A stretch of DNA of 64,000 nt from Glandiceps talaboti (lineage: Eukaryota; Hemichordata; Enteropneusta; Spengelidae), in NCBI RefSeq assembly GCF_964340395.1, contig NC_135550.1, forward strand, positions 6,300,601 to 6,364,600, read 5' to 3'. The translations under genes and the position numbers were made by a program. This document shows, piece by piece, positions 41,198-52,682 of the stretch (within the stretch, counting starts at the first letter, position 1; each line of letters starts with the position of its first letter). A model generated the notes under the pieces. That model saw only the letters and a list, made by a program, of their open reading frames with translations. It was not told where the DNA came from and searched no databases.

Positions 41198-42552
41198 CTA
41201 TGTGAAGTAGGGAACATCAGGTCGAATACGCCCTACCTGGTACTAAATCATAGTAATCTGTCTTTCCTTGATGTTTGAAATACACTAAACTGAAACTGTA
41301 CTCGATTTACAGTCCGTCAGAGAACAACATTTGAATAATCCAGCAACCATAAACAAATGAAACTGGTTGGTGGCGCCCATCAAGTGAAAGTGACTCATGT
41401 ACATATACCCGTACTTATGACCTTGAGTGACCCACGACGTCAGCCATGTTAGGTTCTGTTGTAGGCGTTGCGTAGAATTCACACTCGTTTGCAGTAACCA
41501 TTTGGATACAAGTACCGTGGCCATTCAGAGTGGTAGTTGATGGTTAAATCTTGAACTTGAAGGTCGGAAAGATAACAGAATTGATATTGTAACGAGGGAG
41601 ATCCCGAGTATTTCTTGGTAAGCATATTCGGATATGTAATATTTACACCGGGTACTTGTACTACCAGTACTACACGACTACGGGGAGTCATGTCATGAGT
41701 TCGTGTTGTCTCGGTCTCGATTCTGATTAATATTCATCACATTCGTTATTCGTACACTAGTGTATTCAGATTTGTATATCCTAGTATTTCGTCAAACTTG
41801 TGAGTCCAGAGTAAAACATTCAGAACAGTGTGAACTACATAACATGATAATACATATACTCCGTCGACATGCAGACGTTGGACTTCCTTGTTGAGTCCAA
41901 GATCACTTGCTTTGTAATGTAAGTTGTAAGATACTGCGATTATTTATAAATTTGAGTTTACCATTGCATAAATAACGACTCTCGTATTAAAACTTCTGAT
42001 AAAACATAAATATTTATACATGTCGCCAGGACATTTGTATTTTGACCTTTCACTTTAAGTCGCAGTTCTTGTGCGGAGACAGCCCTCGAGACTCAGTTTT
42101 GCTTGTCAAATACTAGTATGTGATACAAACCCGGAAATGAAGAAACACATGAAGGTGTAATATTAGTAGTGGATGGGTCTTCGGAATGCAATCACTTTAA
42201 AACGTCAACAAAAAGCTTAATATTTCGACCAATTGAACATATCAGGCAGCTTTTACCAATCTCTTCAATACACCCTGGTTGCTGCACTGACATGTATGTG
42301 GAATAAGTAACAGAAACTAACATTGTCCATGGGCCCTCGACAACCGTGGAGGGTCTATTCATTGTCTAAACATTGTAATAGGAGAATTTATTGTTCATAC
42401 TTTTATTGCATGACATCAATATGTGCATCAATTAATCATTATATCTACTACAATCAAGTGGTCATTCTATCAAAAATACAATTTGGTGCTTGATAAAGTT
42501 TTACTGTTTTTTTTCTGTAGAGTGACTGAACTGAAAGCAGGAGCTATACAGA

Positions 42553-43031
42553 ATGTGTAATTGCAAAGTGTCAGATACTACTCTCAGGAAAATTGGATTA
42601 TTTTTAATAATCCTTGCTGTAATTGCAATGATATTTGGTGTGATATGTTTATCTGTTTGTATATCATCTGTCAAATATGGTGCTGGGCCTCTTTGGACAG
42701 GTGCTTTCGTGAGTATTGCATTTTATTGTCAAATTTGTGTCCACCCTAGATGTGTTAATTAGCACTTAGACCACTAGAATAGTGAGATGAGCATGAATCG
42801 TTAATCTTTAGTGGCGGTGATAAACATCTTAATCGCCAGATTGCATCCACCTTCAACAAGCGTAAACGAGCAGTTCATGAATTGACCTTTACTGAAGGTG
42901 TCAGCTGAAACCCTGGCTAAAACATGAACACTATTTATTAGCACACTCTCAACTTAGTCAAATTGAAGTGTGCTAGGGAGTCAGTACACTGAAGACCCTT
43001 TAAGTCATTTACAAACATCTTTATATATTTG

Positions 43032-43089
<58 letters not shown>

Positions 43090-46000
43090 GTATTGGTTTT
43101 GTCTGTTTATTGTTTTATCCCAGTTTTGGCCTAGCATAGCACCTCTGAACAATTTTAATTGATATATTTGTGCTTTATAAATCATTTGATTATTTTGATA
43201 TTCTATATTTGAAAGACTATGCCTGCCTTGAAAATTAAGTGTTATATATTTACAAATAAATATACTGCTTTGACATACCTTATTGAGTAATGTTCCTTTG
43301 CTTTGCATATTATTGTCTTTTTTAGGTTGTGTTTAGTGGACTATGTGCCTATAAAAGTGGACATACTGCAGATGAACGCTCAAAAAGATGCTGGGTAAAG
43401 TCACTTTGATTTGTTTATTTATTTATTTATTAGAATTAATGAAATAGGTCCGTCGAAAGAAAAATCAAGAAACTATTCAAGTTGACCCAAACTCATGACA
43501 AAAGGTTTATTGATCATAAAAAAGGGCTACAGATTACAAAGCAGTGTTCCTTATTGAAAATCCTTAAATTTGAAGCCCAATGTTTGAATCTCTTTTCCTA
43601 ATAGTAGTACTATTTGATCATTTAAACCAGGAGGACTAGAAAAGATTGTTCCTTTGTTCATAAAAAACTATTTCTATGGCTATGCCAACAAATAATTTTT
43701 CTAGCAACAACTTTTATTCTAATTTGCCGTGTCTATAAATACACAGGCAATGAAAATTAAAAACTGTTAAACTTAGAGCAGTATTATTATTAATAGCAAT
43801 TACTAAGTACCCTCTATTCATTTCTAGTATTTAATTAGTACTTTCTGATTTCATTGTAAACTAATTATGTTTTTCTGTACATGGATAGACTAGTTAAAAT
43901 GACACAGTCTATAACTATAATTAGAGGCCCAGTTTTAGGCTAAAATAGATATGTACAAAATGCGCATACGTAATGTATGCTAAAATTTACTTGGTAAAAG
44001 CAAGTCATGAGTTCAGTGTGAGATTTGGCAATCCAGCCTATTGGTACAGTTATGTGAGTGCTTACTTGGGGTATTTGCGCAAGTGCTTGCAATGTTCCCT
44101 GCAGCCATAATTTCATGAGCGTAGCACGTGAAAATCAATGTGAAGCAGAAAACCCTGCAAGCACAAATGGAAATATACCCTGAGTACCCACCACACTGGA
44201 AATCATGCAGTATGGGGTTCTGTTATTATTACACACGTTAATCTGAAACAGCAAATTTCCATACAAATTATTCTGTGTGATCTCACAATTTCGTGTACCA
44301 GGAATGATCACAGACCTATTTGCATATCATTTGCATACAGAAATATTTTCGGTATGACACTGCAGTGCAAATACCACTTGTATGCACCTGCACCAGGTCA
44401 AGTAAAAACTGGCACATATATTATATCAATTACAATATCATTTTAGGATTGTCGGTGGCTGAGTAGTTAGCGCGAATGCCTCTTACCTCTGCAGTCTGGG
44501 TTTGCACCCACCAAGTGTCAGTTGGGTTTGATTAAAATTGAACCAGGTCTGTACGTAAGAAGGGTGATGCTCAATATGACTCTTCCGATTTCCTCCTGCT
44601 TTTAACACTATGGCATATAGGGATCGTACTCATATGGTGACTGTTCAACAAATTTCTGAAGTTGTTTGGATGAATAAAAGATTATTATTATTATTATTAT
44701 TATCATATGTCATATCCAAATTCCTGGTGTTAGCTCTACCATTTACTGGATGTGATTCACCATTGTCCTAGCATACTTGAAATGGAATGACATAACAATA
44801 TTGTAATATGAAATGACAGTTAATTATCATATTCCACAATGCTACATTCTGTGGCCCTCTATCTCTTAACAATACAAAACAAATGAGATGAACAAAGCAG
44901 ATTGCAGCAACATACTACATACATGCAATCTATGGACATTCATGCAACTGTCACACACTTTATAACATTGCTAGATTTTATTCAAATCAAGACATCTGCT
45001 GAACCCGGCAAAACTTAATTCATGTGGTACACTACTAATCAGAATTCTTTTTCTAATTTCATTTGATTTTTTTTTACAGCTTAATGCATTCCTGACATTT
45101 GACATTATTTCAATTGTGTTGACATTTGTGGGATGGTGCCTTGCAATAGCTGGGACGGCAGATGACAGTACACAATATCATCACTATAACTGTGGTAGTT
45201 TCCTGACTAGTAGTTGGGAGATCGATCGATGTGATGACCCTAAGTATGATTACCGTACTTACCAGATTAGTATCAGCATTAACTCTATAAACCTTGTATT
45301 AGCCTTCATTGAATGCGTTACAACATTCGCCTTTTCCATCGTTGCGTGCTGTGCTATGTGTAATACTCAACCAGCAGAACGAGTAAGTCTATGTTGTCAT
45401 ACTTTAGAACTTTTATTTTACTAAAAGTTGAAATTTTGACAGGTCCACCATATTGTTCCCTTGACAGAGACTGAAGGGTCAATATTGTATTGTGTTGCTT
45501 TGTGTTGAGTTGCATTGCATTGTATTGCATTGCAGTGCAGTGTATTGCATTGTAGTGTAGTGTAGTGTAGTGTGGCGTGGTGTAGCATAGCGTAGTGTAG
45601 TGTCGTGTAGTGTAGTGTAGTGTAGTGTAGGATGTTGACCAAGGTTAAATACTATTAATATCAAATGAACACTATAATGAGCCATCGTGTTCCACCTCTT
45701 GAATAAACTCTAACACAATCTGTAAACAACATAATCCTCTGCAAGAATGTATCTAAATACTTACAAATATTATAATAATGTTATTGATGGAATAACAGGA
45801 AGTCACGTGCCAGTTTCAGAAACATGTGATGCCCAATTCTCAGTCAAGGTCATCAAAAATACATAATTATATGAAATTAATTGAGCCATGCTTCACTGTT
45901 TGTAAGAACTTACACATATGCAACAATTTGCTTTTCTCAGCTGGCTCCATTACAGATCTAACGAGGTGAACTGTCAATAGTTCTTTGAAAACCCTATGTT

Positions 46001-48683
46001 CGATCACTTTCCCACTTGATTGTCATTCAAGTTCACTCGCACATATCAAACAACAGGGCCGAAGCAATCATAACAGACAACAGGTATTATCTCAGAATAG
46101 TTAGCGTTTCCAATCTAGCGTGTTAAAGTCTGTGACATGATCACACACATTCGAATAGATGCAAATACAAAGAAATAAGGTATACTGACTTTACTACAGC
46201 ATGACTAGCAACAGATACGGCTTGCTTCGTACGTCGGCCAGTGTACAATCTCGGCTAGGAGTCTTCGATGCACACGGACGTCGGTACTGGTTGCTGACGA
46301 GAGAGGATGCGTTGCAGAGTAGTAGAGTCCCATAGTGTAGATCTTGATGTCCCATTGTGTAAAAAGTGTGTTCCAATAATCCAACAAAGATGACAGGTAG
46401 CAGGATGAGTCAAAGTGCGAGCCAACGAAACAAAGGACCACCCCTCTTAATATACTATGTGTCCCATGAATAAATAATTTCATATCCACAGACATAGAGA
46501 TATTATTGACCAGTCCCTGTACAATTTATGCATACCACTAAAAATTACGTCTTTAATTGGGTCAACTTCTTAGGAATGCATTAATGTATGAATGAATTAA
46601 AAGCAAAAGGAAATGACATAGAAGGTGTTTAAGTGGAATAAATACAAAGGGATAAATGACCTCCACCTCACTACTATGGGGTGAAGTAAGACTTCCAGAT
46701 ACCAACTGTCGAATTTAGCGTCTCACTTCACATATTGCAGAATTGTTGTTCAGTGAAACAGTCATTTAGCATGATGAGCACATCATTAAGGCTCATCACT
46801 TGAATATAGACAGTGTGTATTACACTTTATAGTGACTTAATTGAGATATTATGCAAATTGCAGCTTTGTTATTTTGAAAAACAACCAGTATTTGACAACA
46901 TAAAATTACAACAGTGCCTTCTCTGTTCTCAAATATAAACTGACTATCTCTCTTGTGTATTGTGTTCCTTAAGCATACTGTTGTGTACCAAACAACAACG
47001 GGTCGTCAGGCGGCAATTGTACTTCAACCAGGCCAACAGCTTGTACCAGCAGGTCATGGTCAGGGGATGATGATAGTAAATACAGGTAAGTTAACGCTAG
47101 CTGGAGCATGGTGAGAAATGAGACTATAGTGGCTGCACCAACATTTGTCACTACTAAACACAGTAACTATGCTGAATGTGTAGTAAAACAATCTTTCATG
47201 TATTTTTCCGTTTCTATGAAGAATATGTATGATCATGTACGTGAAAACTCACATACTACAGTTATTACTTAAATTATATAAAAGTTTTTAGAAATTACTA
47301 AATACTGTCGTATGTTTTTTGGTACTGGATTTCTATTAGCTGGATACCCACAAAAGCTTGATTCTTGCTAACATACTTTACAAGTTGTCATATTTCTGGT
47401 ACTCAGTTGTTGTGAAGGGTGTCAACAACAGTTATGATGAATACAGCAGGTCTGACTGGATAAGTTATTTACGAGTAGTGTCTACCTTCTGCACTTTCGG
47501 CCAAATTAAAGTGTACCTTGCCAATACACTACAAATTTGCATGTGCCACTGAAAATAAGTACATTTACAGGGGATGGGGGTTGTGGTGATAAAAATAATG
47601 ATAATAATAATCTCTATTGGTCCAAATGATTATGGAAATGTCATCATTGGGATGAGTGAATATATATGTTATAGAATCTAGATGATTGCTCTATATGGAG
47701 ACTTGTAATCTCACACAAACAAAACTCCAAGTAGATGATTTAATGTTTCCGGCTCCCTGTGGTGTAGTGGTTAAAGCTCAGGATTAGTAGTTGGGAAGTC
47801 ATATGGGTTCAAATCCCACCGGAAGCAAGAGGATTCTTGTATGAAGGAAACTAACCCAGGATGAGTTGAACTGATTTGATGGGTAGGTTGTATCACTCAG
47901 CCATGTCTTACTCACAAGACAAGTGTGAATTTGGAGGAACTCCTGGAGTGATGACCCAAACAGTTGGGGATGATAACTCACACGGGGCCCACATGTGCTA
48001 TGTGTTGCCAGACCTGGGTAACTCTGGGATAGTCTTTGGACGACTGAGAAGCATTGACAGTTCCCTCAGTGATGTGATAGCAAGTATGCAGCATAGCCCT
48101 GTCATGTAGTCTCAAACCTGAAAGGGGTCCTGTAGAATTGGTTCTGTATGTGTGTCTTTATTTTTTTTTAAATCACTGGGAGCATTTCCAGGACAAATTT
48201 TTGGTATCTTAAAAAAATGATGATTTAATGGTTTCGACAACAATTACCTAGAGGATTAGGTAGACATCTGGCTCATCGGATATCTCCATTTCTGCCTCTG
48301 AATTTAGTGAATTATCTGACTGCAGTAGATAGTGCAAGCTTGAATATCAATCCTATCATAAAACAGGGTATTTTATACCAAAATCTGCACATTGGCATCA
48401 CTCAATAATTCAAGGTGATTTTGTCTGATGTAAGCGCATGCTACTGTCGTGATATTACTACTGACGTGAAATCTTTACTCTTTCCATTTTAGTGCCAACC
48501 CAGCCTCAAGCAGTATACCCAGTACATCCGCAGCCAATGCAGGGTGTACCTGTCCAACATCATCCACAGGTGGCACCATATCCACTTCATCAACCACCCA
48601 CCCAACCAACAGCACCACCTGTACAGTACAATGAACCACCACCAGCATATGACTCAATACACGCAACTCAAGGATATAAGTGA
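42553..48683 (+). CDS. CD20/MS4A-like four-pass membrane protein with PPPAY tail, paralog A, 5 exons, 276 aa
   Basis: Coding exons: 42553-42708, 43326-43394, 45080-45382, 46974-47085, 48493-48683 (TGA), total 831 nt. The start exon begins after an acceptor at 42520, so a noncoding first exon probably lies upstream. Four hydrophobic segments: about residues 15-40, 46-63, 80-100 and 140-168. The PLWTGAFVVFSG helix followed by a charged KSGHTADERSKRCW turn matches the TM2/loop layout of CD20-like proteins. The loop between TM3 and TM4 holds two cysteines (113 and 126) that could form a disulfide, as in CD20. The cytoplasmic tail is rich in Pro, Gln and Val and ends with NEPPPAYDS; PPPAY at 262-266 fits a WW-domain ligand (Nedd4-type ligases bind such motifs). 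The TMEM255 proteins have a similar architecture, so the family name is tentative. Its closest relative in the window is the gene at 58793-62146. Confidence 0.9.
43034..43087. repeat. Microsatellite (CT)n
   Basis: 27 CT units in the first intron between coding exons of four-pass paralog A. Confidence 0.98.
44060..44395. repeat. Dispersed repeat family R1, copy 2
   Basis: Contains the same blocks as 15905-16168, and also an internal inverted pair: GGGGTATTTGCGCAAGTGCTT near 44075 against AAGCACAAATGGAAATATACCC near 44160. It may be a composite of two copies or an element with long inverted ends. Confidence 0.55.
44448..44703 (+). mobile_element. tRNA-derived SINE
   Basis: Pol III-type internal promoter: box A TGGCTGAGTAGTTAGCGC (44456-44473) and box B GGGTTTGCACCC (44498-44509) at tRNA-like spacing, followed by an unrelated body and a TTATTA tail ending at about 44703. 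The 3' part (GTTTGGATGAATAAAAGATT) resembles a LINE-derived tail. It lies between exons 2 and 3 of four-pass paralog A. Confidence 0.7.
45498..45632. repeat. Degenerate pentamer array (TGTAG)n / (ATTGC)n
   Basis: TTGCATTG and GTAGTGTAGTG units in the intron after exon 3 of four-pass paralog A. Confidence 0.95.
47751..48170 (+). mobile_element. tRNA-derived SINE or tRNA-like element
   Basis: Box A-like GTGGTGTAGTGGTTAAAGC (from 47759) and box B GGGTTCAAATCCC (47805-47817) at tRNA spacing, with GGAAGC after box B, so the head is clearly tRNA-like. Stem pairing is imperfect and the unit continues into about 340 bp of non-tRNA sequence, which points to a SINE rather than a working tRNA. The 3' limit is approximate. 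It lies in the last intron of four-pass paralog A. Confidence 0.6.
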
Positions 48684-49604
48684 TGTGTAGAGGGAACTTT
48701 GGATTTTGAACTAACATCCATTATTTTTTTTTTAGACCTAAGTGGCTAGAAAAGTACAAGAAATCATAACAGAAAACCACCCCAAAGGATTTGTAAGAAA
48801 CGATTCTTATAAACAGTCCTTGAAGTTGTAAACATTTTGAGCAGTAAACTCTTTATTCGTTGTTTGTATGGCTGTGTTAGCATCTGAAAAATCAATTCAT
48901 TTATGTTGTGTGAGCTGTTTTATAACTGTTAGCAACTTCTTGCACACTAACTAATACATCTGATGCAATTGTAACTCATCTGCCTTTATATAAATGATAA
49001 AGTATTTTAATATGAAGAATTTGAAGTAGGTTTGTGACAATCTTTTTTCCTCTTTTTGGATTTCTACCTCTGACAAACAACACATGTATCAAAACTACAA
49101 AATAGAGTATACTATCTGTTAGTGCTAATTGTTGTGTGGGTCTAGTAATTTTGACAATCATTCAGTGATTATGGATTTTGTTTACCTAGGGAGGTATACC
49201 ATAATGAAATAGATATCATTTTCAGAATTCAGTCTCTTCACCATTGTATGACACTGGTAAATCCAACCTTTGGTTTACTAAGATAGACCTCAGACCACTG
49301 ATCTATTGTTCGTCAATATGGTAGATTACACAAGTGGGTGATAGTGGTTTCTCTGTTGTGCAATTCTAATCATCCGGTGATCAAGATAGAGTAAACATTG
49401 TAAGTCCCAAAACAGCACTACAAGTTCATGCAACTCTAAATAAACAGAGACTCCTCCCTACTGAGACTATAACTAGACCAACATCCATTCAATAGCTTAT
49501 CACTGTTGTATCAACATGTTGCAGCAATATTTTTAGTTTGTGACTATCTTAGAAAACCAAAGGTTCAACTAGGAAGGTAACATCTTGATTTGAAGTGACT
49601 CTTA

Positions 49605-49860
49605 CAATTCAATTCAATTCAATTTATTGCAGTCGGTCTACTGACCATTGAGCATACAGTTCAAATAAATAGAGGCAATAAATGTAAAAAAAAAATAAAA
49701 AAAAAAAAAAAAAGGTTACATAACTGAGTGGAGAAGGTACAGAATAATACAATGTAATGATGACAGACAGATAACACAGCAAAATGTGTAAACGAATTAC
49801 TATCTCATAAATTATAATGGCTGTCATACTTCACGTAATACCATAGTCACATATGAATGA
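49605..49860 (-). mobile_element. Probable LINE or SINE 3' end with (TTGAA)n tail
   Basis: Read on the minus strand the unit ends with GGTCAGTAGACCGACTGCAA, then TAAATTGAATTGAATTG. A short pentamer tail after a small stem (GTCAGTAGACC) is typical of 3' ends of non-LTR retrotransposons and their SINEs. The internal poly(T)/poly(A) tract at about 49686-49714 could mark a second insertion. The 5' limit is not defined. Confidence 0.35.
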
Positions 49861-51913
49861 GCATTATAAATTGATTCACATGATTGAAGATATTGAAGTT
49901 TCAGAGCTTATCCACTGTTTTCAGCGTTTCTTCATAGTTATTTATTGGTCTTGTTAGCTATAAACCATGCTGTTATATTTGTAGTTCATTATTTCTTGTG
50001 ACTTCACTACATGTGTACATTACACAATAAAAAAAATACCGAGGGGATTTGGGGTAAAAACACACATACTTTTCATCATCAACCTATGGTTGTGTATTTC
50101 CTTATGGTTGTGTAGTTTTGTTTGATTTTTTTAAAGTAGTAATGCTAGACTAAGTATTGAAACTTTGGTAACCATGGCAAATTGTAAGGAATTGTACATA
50201 TAACTCACTAGTACTAAAGTTTGATAACCATGGCAGACTATCGCTTACTAGCACATTGATATTAAAAGTACCTAGGGTACATCATTACAATTATTTATAT
50301 GCTATGTCTGTAAGTAACAGTCTTCATTATGTTCATGATATTATGTAGAGGGGATTTGGCAAGACACAGATCAACATGAATACAATGCTAAGATGATGTA
50401 TTTACAAGTTAGTATTTATTTAGATGAAAAAAGTGGTGTCACAAGTTGGACTGTCAGATAACGTTTATGAAAGAGAAGAATATGATAACTAATATTATCC
50501 ATTTTAGCACCTATGTAAAACTATACCCATGAAGGGAATTATACCATACACAAGCCATGTTATACACATCAGAACAAAAAAATAATGGTTTTATACCCAG
50601 GTTCTGTGTAATGACAACTCATGTCTATGTCAGTGTGGTTCTGTGGTGCCCACATATGTGGCACAATGTTCAAAATCATTATTTTTCCTGATTTTCATAC
50701 GTGTATATGCTTTAGGAGGTACAATTATAATATTCCCCAATATTTGTCTTCATTCAGTCGAAAAAATACTGTAAATTGGTATCTTCAATGCATTTAAATG
50801 GTAAAATGTAAAATATTCTGGAGAGAACTAGGGTTGCTAGATTGTTCAATTTTAACAGTCGACACCGACTAAGAATAACAGTCACTGGCACACACACAGT
50901 GCAGGATCCTGTACCTTTATGAATGACAAATGACAAATGTTCGTATACATTTCAGTAGAAACAGGCTTTTGCTGAAATGATTGTATATGCAGTTGATGAT
51001 TTTAATGGTTTCAACTGTTCACTTTCCTACTTGTGAACAACCCAATCACTTGACTACTTCTACATCCCCACTGTGTACAACATCTCTATACTTGGTTATT
51101 TGGGGTCTGAAGTTGTATGTGTTTGTGTAAACATTGTCATGTACCATCAGTGAAGCTGCATACTTTCCCCATATCTGCTGTATGTTTTACCATAGGCTGT
51201 AAAATTAAATGATTTTAAAGAATAACATAGTTAAACAGTTTGATGTATATATATGTATACTATAATTGTTTTTTATATTTACACTGTAATGTATGTAACC
51301 TTTCATGTCAGAATATTTTTACTTTGAAATTTTGAAATTATTGAGGCATAAAAATTATGATGTGATGTAAATTTAGAGCTGTTTATTGAAATATAAGCAT
51401 GTTGTGTTAGCTAATTGTTAGTTTGTGAATGGTTGTCTATCATCTCTATTCATTATTCCATTGACTCCCCACACCTATGTAGAAACCAACCCCATCCCCT
51501 CCCCCACAGTTGGTACAGTGGTTATTTCTGCACACATAAACCGAATTATATGTTGATGGTTAAGTGACACCCTCATAAATGTGAAACATATGATAATCTT
51601 GTATAGTTATGGTGATAGTTCAGGTTAAGCTGTTGCAATTTAACCATAGAGAATAACCAGCTTTAAACTGAATGCTTCTTGTAAGGGTAACACCATAAAT
51701 GTTTGGGTCCTGCACATTGCTGGAATGCAATGTTTTTAGCAATGGCTATTATACATGATGTATCCCTTAATTGGAAAATTAATTATATCAAACTATATGA
51801 AATTGGGGAGCTTGGATAATTATCTTAATTATCGAAAAAACAGCTATTATGCAAATTAACCATTATGATTATGAGCTACATCAACAAGCTTTAAACGACA
51901 CATCATAACACAT

Positions 51914-51919
51914 TCTCTC

Positions 51920-51995
<76 letters not shown>
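51914..51995. repeat. Microsatellite (CT)n
   Basis: About 40 CT units between the four-pass paralog A gene and the 465-aa gene. Confidence 0.98.
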
Positions 51996-51999
<4 letters not shown>

Positions 52000-52470
52000 C
52001 CCCCCCTCCCCGCCGATTAAAAGTTTTATATATAAGAGTTTCCAGTAACTTGCTGCCATGTATTTGTATACATCAGAACAAGATATCCGTATTTGTCGTA
52101 TAGCTTTGAACCATTATTTTAAGGAAATCACATCAAAGATATACTTTAGAACAAAAAATATTTATATAATTATACAAAGTTGTTTTAAATTGCTGTAATA
52201 TAAGCAATTGGATCAACAATAATGACGTACATCATATCACTACTTGATATATAAAATTAATAATAGTAAAGGTTTGTCTCAACGGCCAAATTAAAATAAA
52301 AGAATTACCTTCAGTCAATCGACAAATTCATCAGACAGTCACAATACAGTTTGTCATCCATTTCATTCAAAATTTTATAAATCCACTGAAGAACAAGCTG
52401 ATCGAAGATGTTATCCACGAAACATAAACATGATATAGACGATCGAACAAACGTCGACGTTAATCGAACA

Positions 52471-52478
52471 TCACGTGA
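52471..52478. promoter_or_regulatory. Palindromic E-box-like site upstream of the 465-aa gene
   Basis: TCACGTGA lies about 210 bp upstream of the start codon, in a locally CpG-richer stretch (52430-52620). It fits the CACGTG core bound by bHLH-zip factors. Only the motif and position support it. Confidence 0.25.
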
Positions 52479-52682
52479 TCGACCAAAGTCGCGCACACCA
52501 GAGCACGCGATAATGCATAGAAACCATGATCGCTCCTAGAAACCAATGTTATGCGCACAAGGATGCGCGCAAAGTGTTTGTTTACGTATGCATTCGAACT
52601 TCGTTGACAAAGCTTTGTATACTGCATCCAAGCGAATCAAATACGTTAAAAATCGCACATTTTGTACAGAAAGCAATCAATC

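Larger units (their letters stand above)
48684..52682. other. 3' UTR of four-pass paralog A and intergenic sequence
   Basis: AATAAA occurs at about 49437 and 50027 and could end the paralog A transcript. A LINE/SINE tail at 49.6 kb and a CT array at 51.9 kb are present. No gene recognised. Confidence 0.5.

Noticed and set aside
46205-46495. 96-codon minus-strand ORF in a paralog A intron
   Set aside because: No domain, no supporting splice signals, overlapping alternative frames.
47751-47826. Functional tRNA gene
   Set aside because: Boxes A and B are good, but the acceptor stem does not pair well and the repeat body continues beyond the tRNA-like head.
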